From contig DLPV01000023.1 of assembly GCA_002477465.1 (NCBI GenBank), positions 39,602 through 103,601 on the forward strand: 64,000 nucleotides of DNA, given 5' to 3'. A program made the translations under genes and the position numbers. The stretch is from Gammaproteobacteria bacterium UBA7449 (lineage in GTDB: Bacteria > Pseudomonadota > Gammaproteobacteria > Pseudomonadales > Pseudohongiellaceae). Below the pieces are notes generated by a model. That model saw nothing but the letters and a program-made list of their open reading frames with translations, was not told the DNA's origin and searched no databases. Shown here piece by piece: positions 42,762 to 51,844 of the stretch (the stretch's first letter is position 1; each line of letters starts with the position of its first letter).

Positions 42762-43388
42762 TTACAGACTCGCCAACCAGTCCCGCACCTCTGGAACTTG
42801 GGTAAAGCTCAAAGAGAAGCTGGAGGCAAGGTCACGCAAAGCAACCACAGCAGCATCGTTGATGGCCGCCTCAGTAGTGCGGAACGTTTCTATTGGTGTC
42901 TTGCCGTAGGAAGTCAGGACCCAGTCGGCAATATAATCACCTTCAGCCGTAACCAGGCGCATATTGTATTTAATCCAAACTTCGTAAACATCGAGCTTGG
43001 TTTTAGCCGGTAGGGCTAGCTGGAATTCTTCGATAAGCGGCGCGAAAACAGCATCCACGCCTCGTCCCTCGGCGGCTTCCATGCTGTCCACCACCACGAC
43101 TTCTTCGAACATGGCAGGCAGAACCGCATTAAACAGTTCAATGTGCGACTGCCCACTTTCGATGTTAAATTCTTCAGCGCCTGTCTCGGAATATTCCAGA
43201 TAGGCGAATTCGCGCAAGGCATCATCGTAATAGACGGCGACGGTTAGTGGCAGTTTGCTGATGTTTGGCGTGGGGAAACTGCCTTCTATAGTCACGTTGC
43301 TGACACCACAACTCTCCAGCAATAGCACCGACAGGAATAAGCCCGCCCTTGTCAAAAGACGTCTGACTATTGTTTGCTGCTTTCTCAT
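42762..43388 (-). CDS. Uncharacterised lipoprotein B, 208 residues
   Basis: Starting at 43388 (MRKQQTIVRRLLTRAGLFLS), the signal peptide ends with lipobox LLLESC (Cys about 27). The mature part (TIEGSFPTPNISKLPLTVAV, then EVVVVDSMEAAEGRGVDAVF) resembles lipoproteins with a CsgG- or LptE-like alpha/beta fold that assemble in the outer membrane, but I cannot name the family. It has no similarity in sequence that I can see with lipoprotein A. It follows the second VWA gene after 58 bases. Confidence 0.6.
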   Translation of the reverse strand: MRKQQTIVRRLLTRAGLFLSVLLLESCGVSNVTIEGSFPTPNISKLPLTVAVYYDDALREFAYLEYSETGAEEFNIESGQSHIELFNAVLPAMFEEVVVVDSMEAAEGRGVDAVFAPLIEEFQLALPAKTKLDVYEVWIKYNMRLVTAEGDYIADWVLTSYGKTPIETFRTTEAAINDAAVVALRDLASSFSLSFTQVPEVRDWLASL

Positions 43389-43446
43389 GTTGCTATATAC
43401 GTTGCTCACGGTCTGCTCAGATGACTCGTGGTTGGCCAGCGAACTT

Positions 43447-44457
43447 CTATTGAAAGTCATTCAGTCCTACAAATGTACCACCATTTCGTGACGTGATCTC
43501 GCGCATCAAAGTCGAATAACGATAAACGCTTTGCTGGAAACGTCGGGGACCGGAAAAAATGGTCGGAAACCCGATGCCGTGGATGCGCACCAGTCGGTCA
43601 CCATTGACGTCCTCTACGTTGATCCTGTCAATAGTTTGCAAAACATCCTGAATCGATCCGCCTGGCTGAAAGTCGTCGCCCAGCACGTAAATACTAATTT
43701 TCTTGTCCGGTGAATAAAAGGTATTGATTGCCCGTGTCACTCCCTCTACAGGGCTACTATTGCTGTATGGGTTCCAGTTTCTAAGGGTTTGGATAATCTG
43801 CTGGCGTCGCCCCGCCGTGTCGGGGATCCATTCACCACGATAGGTGTTGAACATGTAATCACCCATATCATTCATCACCTGTATGCCCTTCACCTCAGGA
43901 TAGACATCAAGGGTGTTATCAATCACCTCGAGCATCTTGTTCCAGTTACCGGGCGTGTTATACATACTGCCAGAGGTATCGATGATGAATATGATGTATT
44001 CGCTATCAACCGGTACGCCGCCAATAGCATTGTTTTCCGGCGCTGCGACATTCGCGAGCAGGCGCTGCATCTCTGCTGTGAGGGTCTGCCTGGCGATAGA
44101 AAGCTTACCGAATTCATCGGTGGTTTCATCGGACAGCTGAGTCGATGTCTGATAGCGCCCCTCGATATCGCTGAGGTCCCGCCGCAGTCTGGCAATGCGC
44201 TCAGTGAGTGACGACAGCTGCTCGTGCTTGGCGTTGAGATCGCGATTCAATATCCGGGTTTCACCGCGGATTTCAAACAGCTGCTCCTGCAATTCATTTA
44301 CTGAGGCATCAGATGGCACCTCTGAAACTTCTATCATGGTTGGATCTGCGGGCTTAACGATCATCAGCAGAATAATCATGGCCCCAAAACCACAGGAAGC
44401 CACATCCAGAAAGGATACGGTGAAGGATTCTGTTTCGGCGCGTTTACGTCTGGCCAT
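43447..44457 (-). CDS. ExbD-like helix + coiled coil + VWA domain protein (second)
   Basis: A 336-residue inner-membrane protein. The N-terminal signature SFTVSFLDVASCGFGAMIIL forms one membrane helix (about 12-34) with an Asp (D18) near its start, as in ExbD/TolR/MotB. Residues about 50-135 are a coiled coil. Residues 150-336 are a von Willebrand factor A domain with a complete MIDAS start, IIFIIDTSGSM (D160, S162, S164), and the metal-ligand-type segments ISIYVLGDDF. It is paralogous to the next gene by the SFLDV-x-x-CGFGA motif and domain order. It is expected to place VWA in the periplasm and pair with the ExbB-like channel. The partner is inferred from motif and context. Confidence 0.78.
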   Translation of the reverse strand: MARRKRAETESFTVSFLDVASCGFGAMIILLMIVKPADPTMIEVSEVPSDASVNELQEQLFEIRGETRILNRDLNAKHEQLSSLTERIARLRRDLSDIEGRYQTSTQLSDETTDEFGKLSIARQTLTAEMQRLLANVAAPENNAIGGVPVDSEYIIFIIDTSGSMYNTPGNWNKMLEVIDNTLDVYPEVKGIQVMNDMGDYMFNTYRGEWIPDTAGRRQQIIQTLRNWNPYSNSSPVEGVTRAINTFYSPDKKISIYVLGDDFQPGGSIQDVLQTIDRINVEDVNGDRLVRIHGIGFPTIFSGPRRFQQSVYRYSTLMREITSRNGGTFVGLNDFQ

Positions 44458-44542
44458 GTTCTTGGTGTTGCACCCTGTAAATGGTGTCTGTAAGTCTCTG
44501 GTTTAATCTCAGAAGTTCAGTTTGTTGCGCAGTTCCCCGGCG

Positions 44543-45646
44543 CTAAGGCCAGTCATCCGATGGCGTCAGAAATGAGCCCTGTGTGTACTGCGCGAGTTGC
44601 CAATAGGCGGCAGCGGCGCTCGGGTCCCCTTCGAGTGGCATCAATATTATATTGACCGGAATTCCGCCAGGTAATTCCTCAACCGCGTCTTCAAACAATT
44701 CCATGCGCCTGGCGGGCGTGACCAGATTGTCGCTATTTGCCCGGACTCCCAGGGTAGGCAGCCCGTCAGTAATTAAAAAAATGTTATCTGGTGGCGGGTT
44801 CATATTAGCAACCGCTCTAAAAACCCGCTGCAGGTTGGTGCCGTTGTTCGGCACCACCGTCTCTGCGCTGCTTATCACGCCATTAAGCTGGTCCCGATCC
44901 GCCACCTCCAGCCACATTTCCGTGCTTCCCTCGAGCACACTGCCGTGTTCCTCGTTGAATTGCCAGATCTGATAGCGACTGGTGATGGGCAGCTGGGTTG
45001 ATATCCAGTCCACCGTATTGACAACACGTTGCCATTTTGGCGCTGTTCGCTTTCTGTCGTCCGACATATTGCGAGTACGGATGATGTTTACCAGGGTGCT
45101 GTCTAGCATGCTGGCAGAACTGTCCATCAGGATGAGGATGCGCTGGCCACCGAGATACATGCCAGACAGATACTGCCGTTGGCCATCACCCATAAACTGC
45201 CGCACGCTCGAACCTTCCTGGTCCAGCGCGCTGGCCTGCAGCCGCAGCAGCTCTTCTTCCAGGGACTGCACGTCTGCCCGCAATCTGGCAATATCTTCTT
45301 CCGATGCCACGCTGGAGTTTTCCAGGGCGGCCAACTCCTGCAGAAAGGTATCAATCTGGTCCTGAATCTGGCGCGCCAGCCCCTGTGCCTCCACTACATC
45401 GTAATCCACATCGGAGAGCGTATTGCGAATTCGTACCAGGCCCAACTGCCCTTCCCTGATTTCCTCTTCGAGCAAATTGATCTCGGCCATAAGGTCGGGG
45501 CTGGTGTCGTCATCGGAAACGGTGCTGGCGTAATCCAGGATCAGAAAGATAAGAATCACGGCGCCAAATCCACAGAACATCACGTCCAGAAAGGACAAAC
45601 TGATGGGATTAAGCTCGCGACGCTTGGACTTTGTATTGCTAGCCAT
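44543..45646 (-). CDS. ExbD-like helix + coiled coil + VWA domain protein (first)
   Basis: A 367-residue inner-membrane protein. The N-terminal signature LNPISLSFLDVMFCGFGAVI starts a helix (about 16-38) with Asp (D21). A coiled coil (about 50-140, e.g. ARLRADVQSLEEELLRLQ) leads to a VWA domain from about 168, with MIDAS RILILMDSSASM (D175, S177, S179) and ITDGLPTLGVRAN later. Start ATG 45646 follows AAAGGTGAG and overlaps the FHA-like gene by eight bases; a GTG three bases earlier is possible. Shares layout and the FLDV-x-x-CGFGA motif with the next gene. Likely a periplasmic VWA module driven by the channel. Confidence 0.78.
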   Translation of the reverse strand: MASNTKSKRRELNPISLSFLDVMFCGFGAVILIFLILDYASTVSDDDTSPDLMAEINLLEEEIREGQLGLVRIRNTLSDVDYDVVEAQGLARQIQDQIDTFLQELAALENSSVASEEDIARLRADVQSLEEELLRLQASALDQEGSSVRQFMGDGQRQYLSGMYLGGQRILILMDSSASMLDSTLVNIIRTRNMSDDRKRTAPKWQRVVNTVDWISTQLPITSRYQIWQFNEEHGSVLEGSTEMWLEVADRDQLNGVISSAETVVPNNGTNLQRVFRAVANMNPPPDNIFLITDGLPTLGVRANSDNLVTPARRMELFEDAVEELPGGIPVNIILMPLEGDPSAAAAYWQLAQYTQGSFLTPSDDWP

Positions 45647-46976
45647 CACTCACCTTTATCAGGGTCATAGCCTCAGCGCTGCTGCCGAATTCAATTTGGT
45701 CGCCAATACTCAGGCTGGTCTCGCCGGTGACGGATTTACCATTGACTCTCGAAACGTCTGCCAGGGACTGAAAGCGAACCTCGCCTCCGGACTGGTAAAT
45801 GCGCCCAAGATCTTCTGGCAAGCCGGCAATCGACAGCAACATAGTGTTGGCTGAACCGGCATGGCCGTTTACCTCGGCCTGGTTTGCAATCTGGAGGTCC
45901 TTGATAGGCACTGCCCTGTGCTTAAACAGGACATGGGTCGGGGACACTGTTTGCGGTGCCTGTGACGAATTCGCTGGCTTCGATTTGGCAACCGGCAGGC
46001 TCTCTACCAGCTTGATTCCTTCATCCCCCGCGATAATGAGTTCCTGATGCTCCAGCGCACTTCGGCTCACCGCATGTTGATCCAGAACGATTAGTTGCGA
46101 TTGCTGCGGTAGACTCGCCGAAAAGCCAGGCAAGGCTGCCATTGCTGGGCTTATCAGAATTTGTGTATCGCGCTCCGTCAGCATGGGCGCCAGCTGCTCA
46201 TTGATTTTGTTGAAATGTCCGCCCAGGCTATTGATCAGGCTTTCCCTGGGCATCTTCGCGGTGTGAAGCGTTTCCCCCGCTCTGAGCTCAAGAATCAGAT
46301 TGCCGTCCTCTGCTTCTGCTAACCAGCCCGGCAATTCATTGTAGAGCTGCTGTTCCGAATCGGCATTGTGTTGCGGATTAAATCGGCATTGCTGAATAAA
46401 CATGCCGGTAGCCATCTGCATCATCAGGTCCATAAAATTTTGGCTGCCGACACCTGGCACCTGAATCGTAGTGCCTGCCTGCAAGTGATCACCTTGGGTA
46501 TTGAGCCGGGTAACCACCGCCTGGTGTAGCTGTAAGTCGATGTAGATGATATCGCTGGGTGGGGCGGCGAGAGCCGCGGCTGCCACTGAAGAGTTAACAA
46601 CACCACCGGCTTTAAAGGGGGTATGGTTCACCAGACCCAGTAAGATCGCGAGCTGTTGGCGGGTGAAGTTACCGGGTACGGCGAAAATCACATCGCCTCC
46701 GATCTCCGCCTCTTCTGCCAGATGCATCAAATGCGCGTAAGCGATGTCCGCGAAGTGTCTGAAGTTATTGCCGTGTGAAATCGGGTCCAGGCTCAGTTCA
46801 TGCCAGAATTTATTGTAACTGTTGGTCGGTTGCAGGCGGGCCTGGCGCTCGGCTGCTTCGCCCAGAACAATGGACGAACCATCAGCCAGAGCGAAACCAG
46901 GGCTTTGTAAAATCACGCCAGTCTCATCACCAACATGGACGGCGCGATCATTGAGTTCGATAATCTTTACACTCAT
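45639..46976 (-). CDS. Actin/Hsp70-like protein with FHA-like C-terminal domain
   Basis: A cytoplasmic protein of 445 residues with no signal or membrane helix. Residues about 1-330 follow the order of Hsp70/YegD-like ATPases (VIFAVPGNFTRQQLAILLGL, then GGVVNSSVAAAALAAP, then IIYIDLQLHQAVVTRL) but the phosphate loops are degenerate: the DxGTT-type loop is absent at the start. Residues about 375-445 look like a forkhead-associated domain (LGRIYQSGGEVRFQSLADVS, then VNGKSVTGETSLSIGDQIEF), which binds phosphothreonine. No Ser/Thr kinase is in the window. It sits between the ExbB-like and VWA genes, so it may regulate the complex from the cytoplasm. The FHA call is moderate. Confidence 0.6.
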   Translation of the reverse strand: MSVKIIELNDRAVHVGDETGVILQSPGFALADGSSIVLGEAAERQARLQPTNSYNKFWHELSLDPISHGNNFRHFADIAYAHLMHLAEEAEIGGDVIFAVPGNFTRQQLAILLGLVNHTPFKAGGVVNSSVAAAALAAPPSDIIYIDLQLHQAVVTRLNTQGDHLQAGTTIQVPGVGSQNFMDLMMQMATGMFIQQCRFNPQHNADSEQQLYNELPGWLAEAEDGNLILELRAGETLHTAKMPRESLINSLGGHFNKINEQLAPMLTERDTQILISPAMAALPGFSASLPQQSQLIVLDQHAVSRSALEHQELIIAGDEGIKLVESLPVAKSKPANSSQAPQTVSPTHVLFKHRAVPIKDLQIANQAEVNGHAGSANTMLLSIAGLPEDLGRIYQSGGEVRFQSLADVSRVNGKSVTGETSLSIGDQIEFGSSAEAMTLIKVSDG

Positions 46977-47016
46977 TATCTGGTCTTTGCCTCAGCTATT
47001 GCCATAACCCTTCCCG

Positions 47017-47829
47017 CTACGTCATCGCTTGATCTGGTACCTGCAGATGTCTAATCAGGCGCTCATCACAGTAATTCTGTGTATCCAAAACCAAGCGATC
47101 CTGCAGTAACTGCAGCTGATGCAGCAGGAACATGAGAAAAATGCTAACTACAAGTGCAACGAAGGTTGAGTTAAACGCCACACCGAGACTCACGGTCACA
47201 CCTACTATATCTCCGCTTACCGCCTGGTAAGCCTGTCCCAGCGCAGTACCGATACCTCGCACCGTGCCAAGGAAGCCGATGGACGGAATAGCCCAGGCGA
47301 TATAGCGCACGATCGACAATTCTGTTTCCATGCGATCCGCCTCAGTTTCACAGACATCTTTTACGGTGTTTGAAACATCCTGAATACTGCGCGTACTTTG
47401 AAACCGGTGGAGTCCTGCGAGTAATGCTCGAGGCAGGAGGAAATCCTGCTCCTGCTCTGGCAAGGCCTGTACCGGTCTTGCGTAGTTTCTCGAATCCTCG
47501 GGTAGGACGCTCATCCCTTCGTTAACCTGAACCAGGGTTCGATCCAGCAGACCACGTTGCTTAATAGTCTGCTGTGTCTTAAGTCCAATGATGAACGCAG
47601 CCCATAACATGAGCGTTATGCAGGCCTGCTGCTCAATGTCCTTTAGAATGACAAACACCGAACGCTCGGGCACAAAGTTCTCATCTATCTGTTGTTGTTC
47701 TGCCTGGAATGTCTGGATATCGTCGGCAATCGGGCGGATCACCGTGGTGTAGACCGCCTGCACCACGATAAAGGCAAAGACCAACGCCGCGAGTTGCACA
47801 AATGTTTCGTATAAAGAGCCTTGTTTCAT
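47017..47829 (-). CDS. MotA/TolQ/ExbB-type proton channel protein
   Basis: A 270-residue inner-membrane protein with about four helices (about 9-31, 66-86, 180-200, 212-240). The MotA/TolQ/ExbB signature is IAWAIPSIGFLGTVRGIGTA followed by GVTVSLGVAFNSTFVALVVS, in which polar residues line the proton path. An extra region of about 90 residues lies between helices 2 and 3. Unlike standard ExbB it is not next to exbD; instead the next genes encode the FHA-like and two VWA proteins with ExbD-like helices. Such channels convert proton flow into motion or force on periplasmic partners. The fold call is good; stoichiometry and partner are inferred. Confidence 0.85.
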   Translation of the reverse strand: MKQGSLYETFVQLAALVFAFIVVQAVYTTVIRPIADDIQTFQAEQQQIDENFVPERSVFVILKDIEQQACITLMLWAAFIIGLKTQQTIKQRGLLDRTLVQVNEGMSVLPEDSRNYARPVQALPEQEQDFLLPRALLAGLHRFQSTRSIQDVSNTVKDVCETEADRMETELSIVRYIAWAIPSIGFLGTVRGIGTALGQAYQAVSGDIVGVTVSLGVAFNSTFVALVVSIFLMFLLHQLQLLQDRLVLDTQNYCDERLIRHLQVPDQAMT

Positions 47830-47873
47830 GGCTTGTTCCTTACTCCGTATTCCTTAAGCGTTAATAGCGGCGG

Positions 47874-48173
47874 TTAGATATCTACCGGGAAAGAGACTCC
47901 CAGGTCCTGTGAAATTTGTTCCGTTGGCACAAAGCGGCCTGGCGATTCTTCATCTTCGAGCGCTTCTCCTGGTTCCCCTATGGCAGGCTCGTCCGAAATC
48001 GGGGGAGCAGCATCGTCGACAGTTTCAGCAAGAACAGCCTCTTCGGTCGCCTCCGAATTCTCCTCGCTTTGCTCAACCTGATTCTCAGCCGCCCAGGCCC
48101 AGCCTGCTGCAAGCAAAGTGAATAATAATGCCGGCAGTCTTATCCGCATTGCTCTCTGACTTATTTTCGTCAT
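47874..48173 (-). CDS. Small acidic secreted protein, 99 residues
   Basis: Signal peptide about 1-29 (LPALLFTLLAAGWAWA, then AENQ). The mature 70 residues are acidic and low in complexity (rich in Glu, Pro and Ala), ending GRFVPTEQISQDLGVSFPVD. No cysteine or lipobox. I do not recognise it. It lies between the PEGA protein gene (10 bases) and the ExbB-like gene (44 bases), so it is very likely co-expressed. A periplasmic linker or regulatory peptide of the complex is possible. Confidence 0.6.
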   Translation of the reverse strand: MTKISQRAMRIRLPALLFTLLAAGWAWAAENQVEQSEENSEATEEAVLAETVDDAAPPISDEPAIGEPGEALEDEESPGRFVPTEQISQDLGVSFPVDI

Positions 48174-48183
48174 TTTCTCTTAA

Positions 48184-50262
48184 TTACTCTTCCAAATACC
48201 GTGCTATGCGAAAGCCCACATCATCGCGCGGCTCCTCGCCGAAATCTCGAAACGATAAACGCAGTTCTGTGATCGCGCCATGTGCCCAACTTGAGCCCCG
48301 GATGGTATGGAACTGGCCCAACTCAGGCCCTTTAGGGTCCACTTCAGGGCCGCCAACAGCACCCACAGCACCGTAGTAATCGTGCACCCATTCTGAAACA
48401 TTGCCCGCCAGATCAAAGATGCCGTATTGGTTAGGGGCAAACGAAGCGACCGGCGCGGTGGCAAAGTAGTTGTCGTTATAGTCGAACATCACTTCGCCGA
48501 GATAAGCTCTGACAGTAACGTCGGCGAAATTGCCCGCGTTTTCAGGTGGTGGCAATTGATCGCCCCAGGGATACTTGAGCACGTTACCGCTACCATCTGT
48601 GCGCGCAACCCATGCCCACTCTGCCTCTGTAGGTAGACGATATCCAAGGGCATCCGGGTTAAAGCCAATCACTTCTTCGCCCTCTACCTGGTAGTAGAGT
48701 GGCAGGCCTTCCTGCTCACTCAGCCAGTTGCAGTAGAGCGCAGCCCGGGTCCAGCTCACCTGAACGGCAGGCTGACCTTCATTATCCAGAGTAAGCCCCT
48801 GAATCGTGCCCGAGGAATGTTCGCTATCGAATAGGCGAAGCTCGGCGTTGGTTACTTCACGATAGGCCATATAGAATGGCCGTTCTAGTTTAATATCGCG
48901 CAGATTTTCATTAGGTCGGCGCCCAGCCTCACGGCGCGAAGCACCCATGGTAAACGAGCCCGGATAAAACAGCTTGAGATCTTGTCCTGCAGCAGAGGTT
49001 ATTTCCGGTCTAATCTGATCCAGGCGCGCCTGCTCCAGCGACTTGAGGGTGACGCGAATTATCTGATCCAACCCAGGCCGCGAGGTAAATTCTGTGGTGT
49101 AAGGTACGTAGCCATCCTTACGAATCTCAATCTGCTGATTCGCCGCCATTAGTTCAATAGTCTGATTAGCCGCACCCCGGAATTCCCCATTTACATAAAG
49201 CTCTGCGTCCGGCGGCTCGCTGACTACGCTGACATTCGCCAGCACCGGGTCAAGGCGGACACTGATTTCACGTTCTTGGTTTGGCTCGGTGCGAACGCTG
49301 CTAGTAGACGACTGATAGCCATCCTTGAAGAAAGTAACCTGATGATTTTCGTTCGGTGTCAGCGCAACTTCCAGGGGCGTAAGGCCCTGAAACACGCCGC
49401 CGATGGTAACGCTGGCGGCGGACGGATTGGACCGTATGAACACGAGGCCATCGGCAGGCTCCAATGCAACCTCTGGCACCACAAAATCTTCACCGGCGAT
49501 CACATCGAAATCTTCCTGCCATACCTTGTGCCCTGTTAGCTTGAGCGTAACGTCACGTTGACCCTGCAGTAATTCTGCATTGAGCGGAGTGGTTCCAAAG
49601 ATTTCACCGTCTACGATCACATCAGCGCCCGCAGGAGAGGTCGTAAAAGACAGTGTGGCCCAGGCTGGCTCAAGACTCGCCTCAAAACTCTGGGGAACCG
49701 ATCGCCCCTCTATGGTAATAGGCTGCCCGTAGTCAAGGTAACGGTCCAGCGTAATTGTCATTTGGTGATCACCTGCCTCGACCGGAACGTCGGTCAGGGG
49801 AGTCTGGCCAATATCAACACCATCGATCTGAACTCGAGCACCTTCGATATTGGTGCTCAAGATCGAAACCAGGCCCGGTAACTTTCGCATGGTAAACGGA
49901 TGTGTTTGAGCCTGCTCCGTTCCGACGATAAGCTGTGTGATCGTGTCGTGATAGCCTTCATTTCTTAGGGTGATCTCATAAGACCCTGTGCGCATGAGAT
50001 AGCGCGGCCCTAGCTGAAGTGCAAGGCCTCCGCTGATCTCAACATCTGCCGAAATCGGATCGACTTCAACGAATACCGAACGTGCTGTCAGCACGAAGAA
50101 ACCCGCTACAGTTGAAACAACGACGAAGGCCGCAACGATCAAGTGAAACCAGCGAAATTGATAGCTGAAATTACGCCCTGAATCTTTATGGGGCGTAAAG
50201 TCAATGGGAACTATCGGGTCAATTGTCCCTTTCCCTCCGATAGGTTTTTCGTTGTTCTCCAT
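48184..50262 (-). CDS. Membrane-anchored PEGA-repeat protein with FGE-sulfatase-like domain
   Basis: A 692-residue protein: one membrane helix (about 40-60), then four PEGA-type repeats (about 130-200, 205-275, 283-340, 348-410, each with the form 'x-I-x-S-x-P-x-x-A-x-V-x-V-D/N-G'). Residues about 430-690 form a formylglycine-generating-enzyme fold (YREVTNAELRLFDSEH, YRLPTEAEWAWVAR, GIFDLAGNVSEWVHDYYG, TIRGSSWAHGAITELRLSFR, DDVGFRIARY). The two active-site cysteines of true FGE are absent (RGSSW-A-H), so this is probably a structural or sugar/peptidoglycan-binding module. The PEGA repeats probably extend it across the periplasm. Nine bases separate it from the TPR gene upstream. Confidence 0.83.
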   Translation of the reverse strand: MENNEKPIGGKGTIDPIVPIDFTPHKDSGRNFSYQFRWFHLIVAAFVVVSTVAGFFVLTARSVFVEVDPISADVEISGGLALQLGPRYLMRTGSYEITLRNEGYHDTITQLIVGTEQAQTHPFTMRKLPGLVSILSTNIEGARVQIDGVDIGQTPLTDVPVEAGDHQMTITLDRYLDYGQPITIEGRSVPQSFEASLEPAWATLSFTTSPAGADVIVDGEIFGTTPLNAELLQGQRDVTLKLTGHKVWQEDFDVIAGEDFVVPEVALEPADGLVFIRSNPSAASVTIGGVFQGLTPLEVALTPNENHQVTFFKDGYQSSTSSVRTEPNQEREISVRLDPVLANVSVVSEPPDAELYVNGEFRGAANQTIELMAANQQIEIRKDGYVPYTTEFTSRPGLDQIIRVTLKSLEQARLDQIRPEITSAAGQDLKLFYPGSFTMGASRREAGRRPNENLRDIKLERPFYMAYREVTNAELRLFDSEHSSGTIQGLTLDNEGQPAVQVSWTRAALYCNWLSEQEGLPLYYQVEGEEVIGFNPDALGYRLPTEAEWAWVARTDGSGNVLKYPWGDQLPPPENAGNFADVTVRAYLGEVMFDYNDNYFATAPVASFAPNQYGIFDLAGNVSEWVHDYYGAVGAVGGPEVDPKGPELGQFHTIRGSSWAHGAITELRLSFRDFGEEPRDDVGFRIARYLEE

Positions 50263-50270
50263 CGCACCGT

Positions 50271-51803
50271 TTACCTCTTAGTGGCAACTACGCGTTCAAT
50301 ACACTGGACCACGACAGAATCTGGAGTCTGACCAAATCCGACCGTGAACTCTTCCCGAACATCGCGATATCCGGGCCTACGACCAACCGCAACATAATTA
50401 CCCGGCTTCAGTGCCATCGAGGTTTGTTCAAACTTGCCAAGGTCGCCAATCTTGAGCAGCGTAACCTCGGTAAACGTGTCGGAGATGAAATCAATATCGA
50501 TAGGAACCTGTGAATTTTCCAGCAGTACCTGAAGCTCATCCAGTTGCGCGCTGAGTACCGGCCCGGGATTTTCAATGTCGCGGCCGATGAAGTAATACCG
50601 AAGGTTTTCTTCATACACATCATTTTCTGAAAGCCGCTCTGGTGCTTCGATTGCATTGACCAGTAGCTGGTTGAGCGTGGCACGTTGGTTGGCAAGCTCT
50701 TGGCCTTGAATCGCAAACAGCAAGTTGGCGTCGATCTCCAAAACCTGGTCATAGGCGTCTACCGCATCCTGCCATCGTTCATTTGCCTCTGCTGCGGTAA
50801 TTTCCTGCTGAAACCCATTGATCTGCGCGTTGGCAACCTGAGTTTCGGTTTGCTGAATCGCAGCCTGGGCCTGTTGCTGGTTAATACCCATGGCTGCAGC
50901 GCGTTGAAATGTGGCGATGGCCAGTTCCGGATCATCTGCCTGGAGCAATGCATAACCCTCGGACATGATTGCTGAGAATTCGTTCTCTCGTATTTGCGCA
51001 TCGATTTCACTGATGCGCTGCGGCGCGGCTTCATTGTAGCTATCCAGGCCCACAATCTGCTCGTACAGATCGCGGGCCGCCTCCAGCTCGCCATCATCAA
51101 ACAAATCCTCTGCCTGATCCATCAGCGTCAGCACCTCATCCAGTACCTGTGCCCTGGCCAGCCCAATCTGGGCATCCTCGTTATCAGGCTGCAGCACCAG
51201 AGCAAGTGAATACCTATCCTGCGCTGTTTGGGTGTCAGAAGCAGTGAGGGCGTTTTCTGCATCAATAAGCAGTTGCGCCAGCACATTGGGTACAGACTCG
51301 ATCAACTCGGCGAGTGCATTGCTCCCGTTGCTGTAGGATTCTGTAGCTAGATCGAATTCCTGGGTGCGATAGTACTCATCGCCTATCGAAGCGGTAGAGA
51401 GTGCCGCTTCGTAGTCTTCCTGACCCCAAGCCTCAACTTCAAGCAGATCCAACTGTCCCTGCAGCTCCAATAGCTCTGCCAGTACGTCCTGCGATTGCTT
51501 GCGCTGAATTGAGCGCTGGGCTTCTTCGAAGGGTGAGACGGCTGTTTCCGTAACTTGTGACACCGCGGTAGCGGACTGGGTCACTTCTTCGACGCGTCGC
51601 TCAAGTGGCAATTCATATTCCGTCACCACAGAGGGCAAAACAAAGACGACCGCAAGAGCCAAAATCACTAGAGCACCTAGCCCCAGCCACATCGCTGTGC
51701 TGGGTTTTTGGCGCTGTCTGGGAGCCACCTGTTTGGCATAAATGCTGGCGTCGGTGGGTTCCAGAGCGGATGGATCTGTATCTACAGAATTGTCTTCTGA
51801 CAT
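50271..51803 (-). CDS. Membrane-anchored TPR protein, 510 residues
   Basis: A cytoplasmic N-terminus (about 1-37), one membrane helix (about 38-60, MWLGLGALVILALAVVFVLP) and a periplasmic helical part (about 120-420) of TPR-like repeats: YYRTQEFDLATESYSNGSNA, AQDRYSLALVLQPDNEDAQI and NERWQDAVDAYDQVLEIDAN. The C-terminus (about 430-510) has a PEGA-like beta module, TSMALKPGNYVAVGRRPGYR. I do not recognise a named family. It is in the cluster between a lipoprotein gene and the PEGA-FGE gene. It probably acts as a periplasmic scaffold. Confidence 0.7.
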   Translation of the reverse strand: MSEDNSVDTDPSALEPTDASIYAKQVAPRQRQKPSTAMWLGLGALVILALAVVFVLPSVVTEYELPLERRVEEVTQSATAVSQVTETAVSPFEEAQRSIQRKQSQDVLAELLELQGQLDLLEVEAWGQEDYEAALSTASIGDEYYRTQEFDLATESYSNGSNALAELIESVPNVLAQLLIDAENALTASDTQTAQDRYSLALVLQPDNEDAQIGLARAQVLDEVLTLMDQAEDLFDDGELEAARDLYEQIVGLDSYNEAAPQRISEIDAQIRENEFSAIMSEGYALLQADDPELAIATFQRAAAMGINQQQAQAAIQQTETQVANAQINGFQQEITAAEANERWQDAVDAYDQVLEIDANLLFAIQGQELANQRATLNQLLVNAIEAPERLSENDVYEENLRYYFIGRDIENPGPVLSAQLDELQVLLENSQVPIDIDFISDTFTEVTLLKIGDLGKFEQTSMALKPGNYVAVGRRPGYRDVREEFTVGFGQTPDSVVVQCIERVVATKR

Positions 51804-51844
51804 AACTCTTCTACGGGGGATTTTGCACTTGAAGATAGTTGCGG

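Noticed and set aside
48184..50262. Active formylglycine-generating enzyme
   Set aside because: The catalytic cysteines are missing and no sulfatase gene is nearby.
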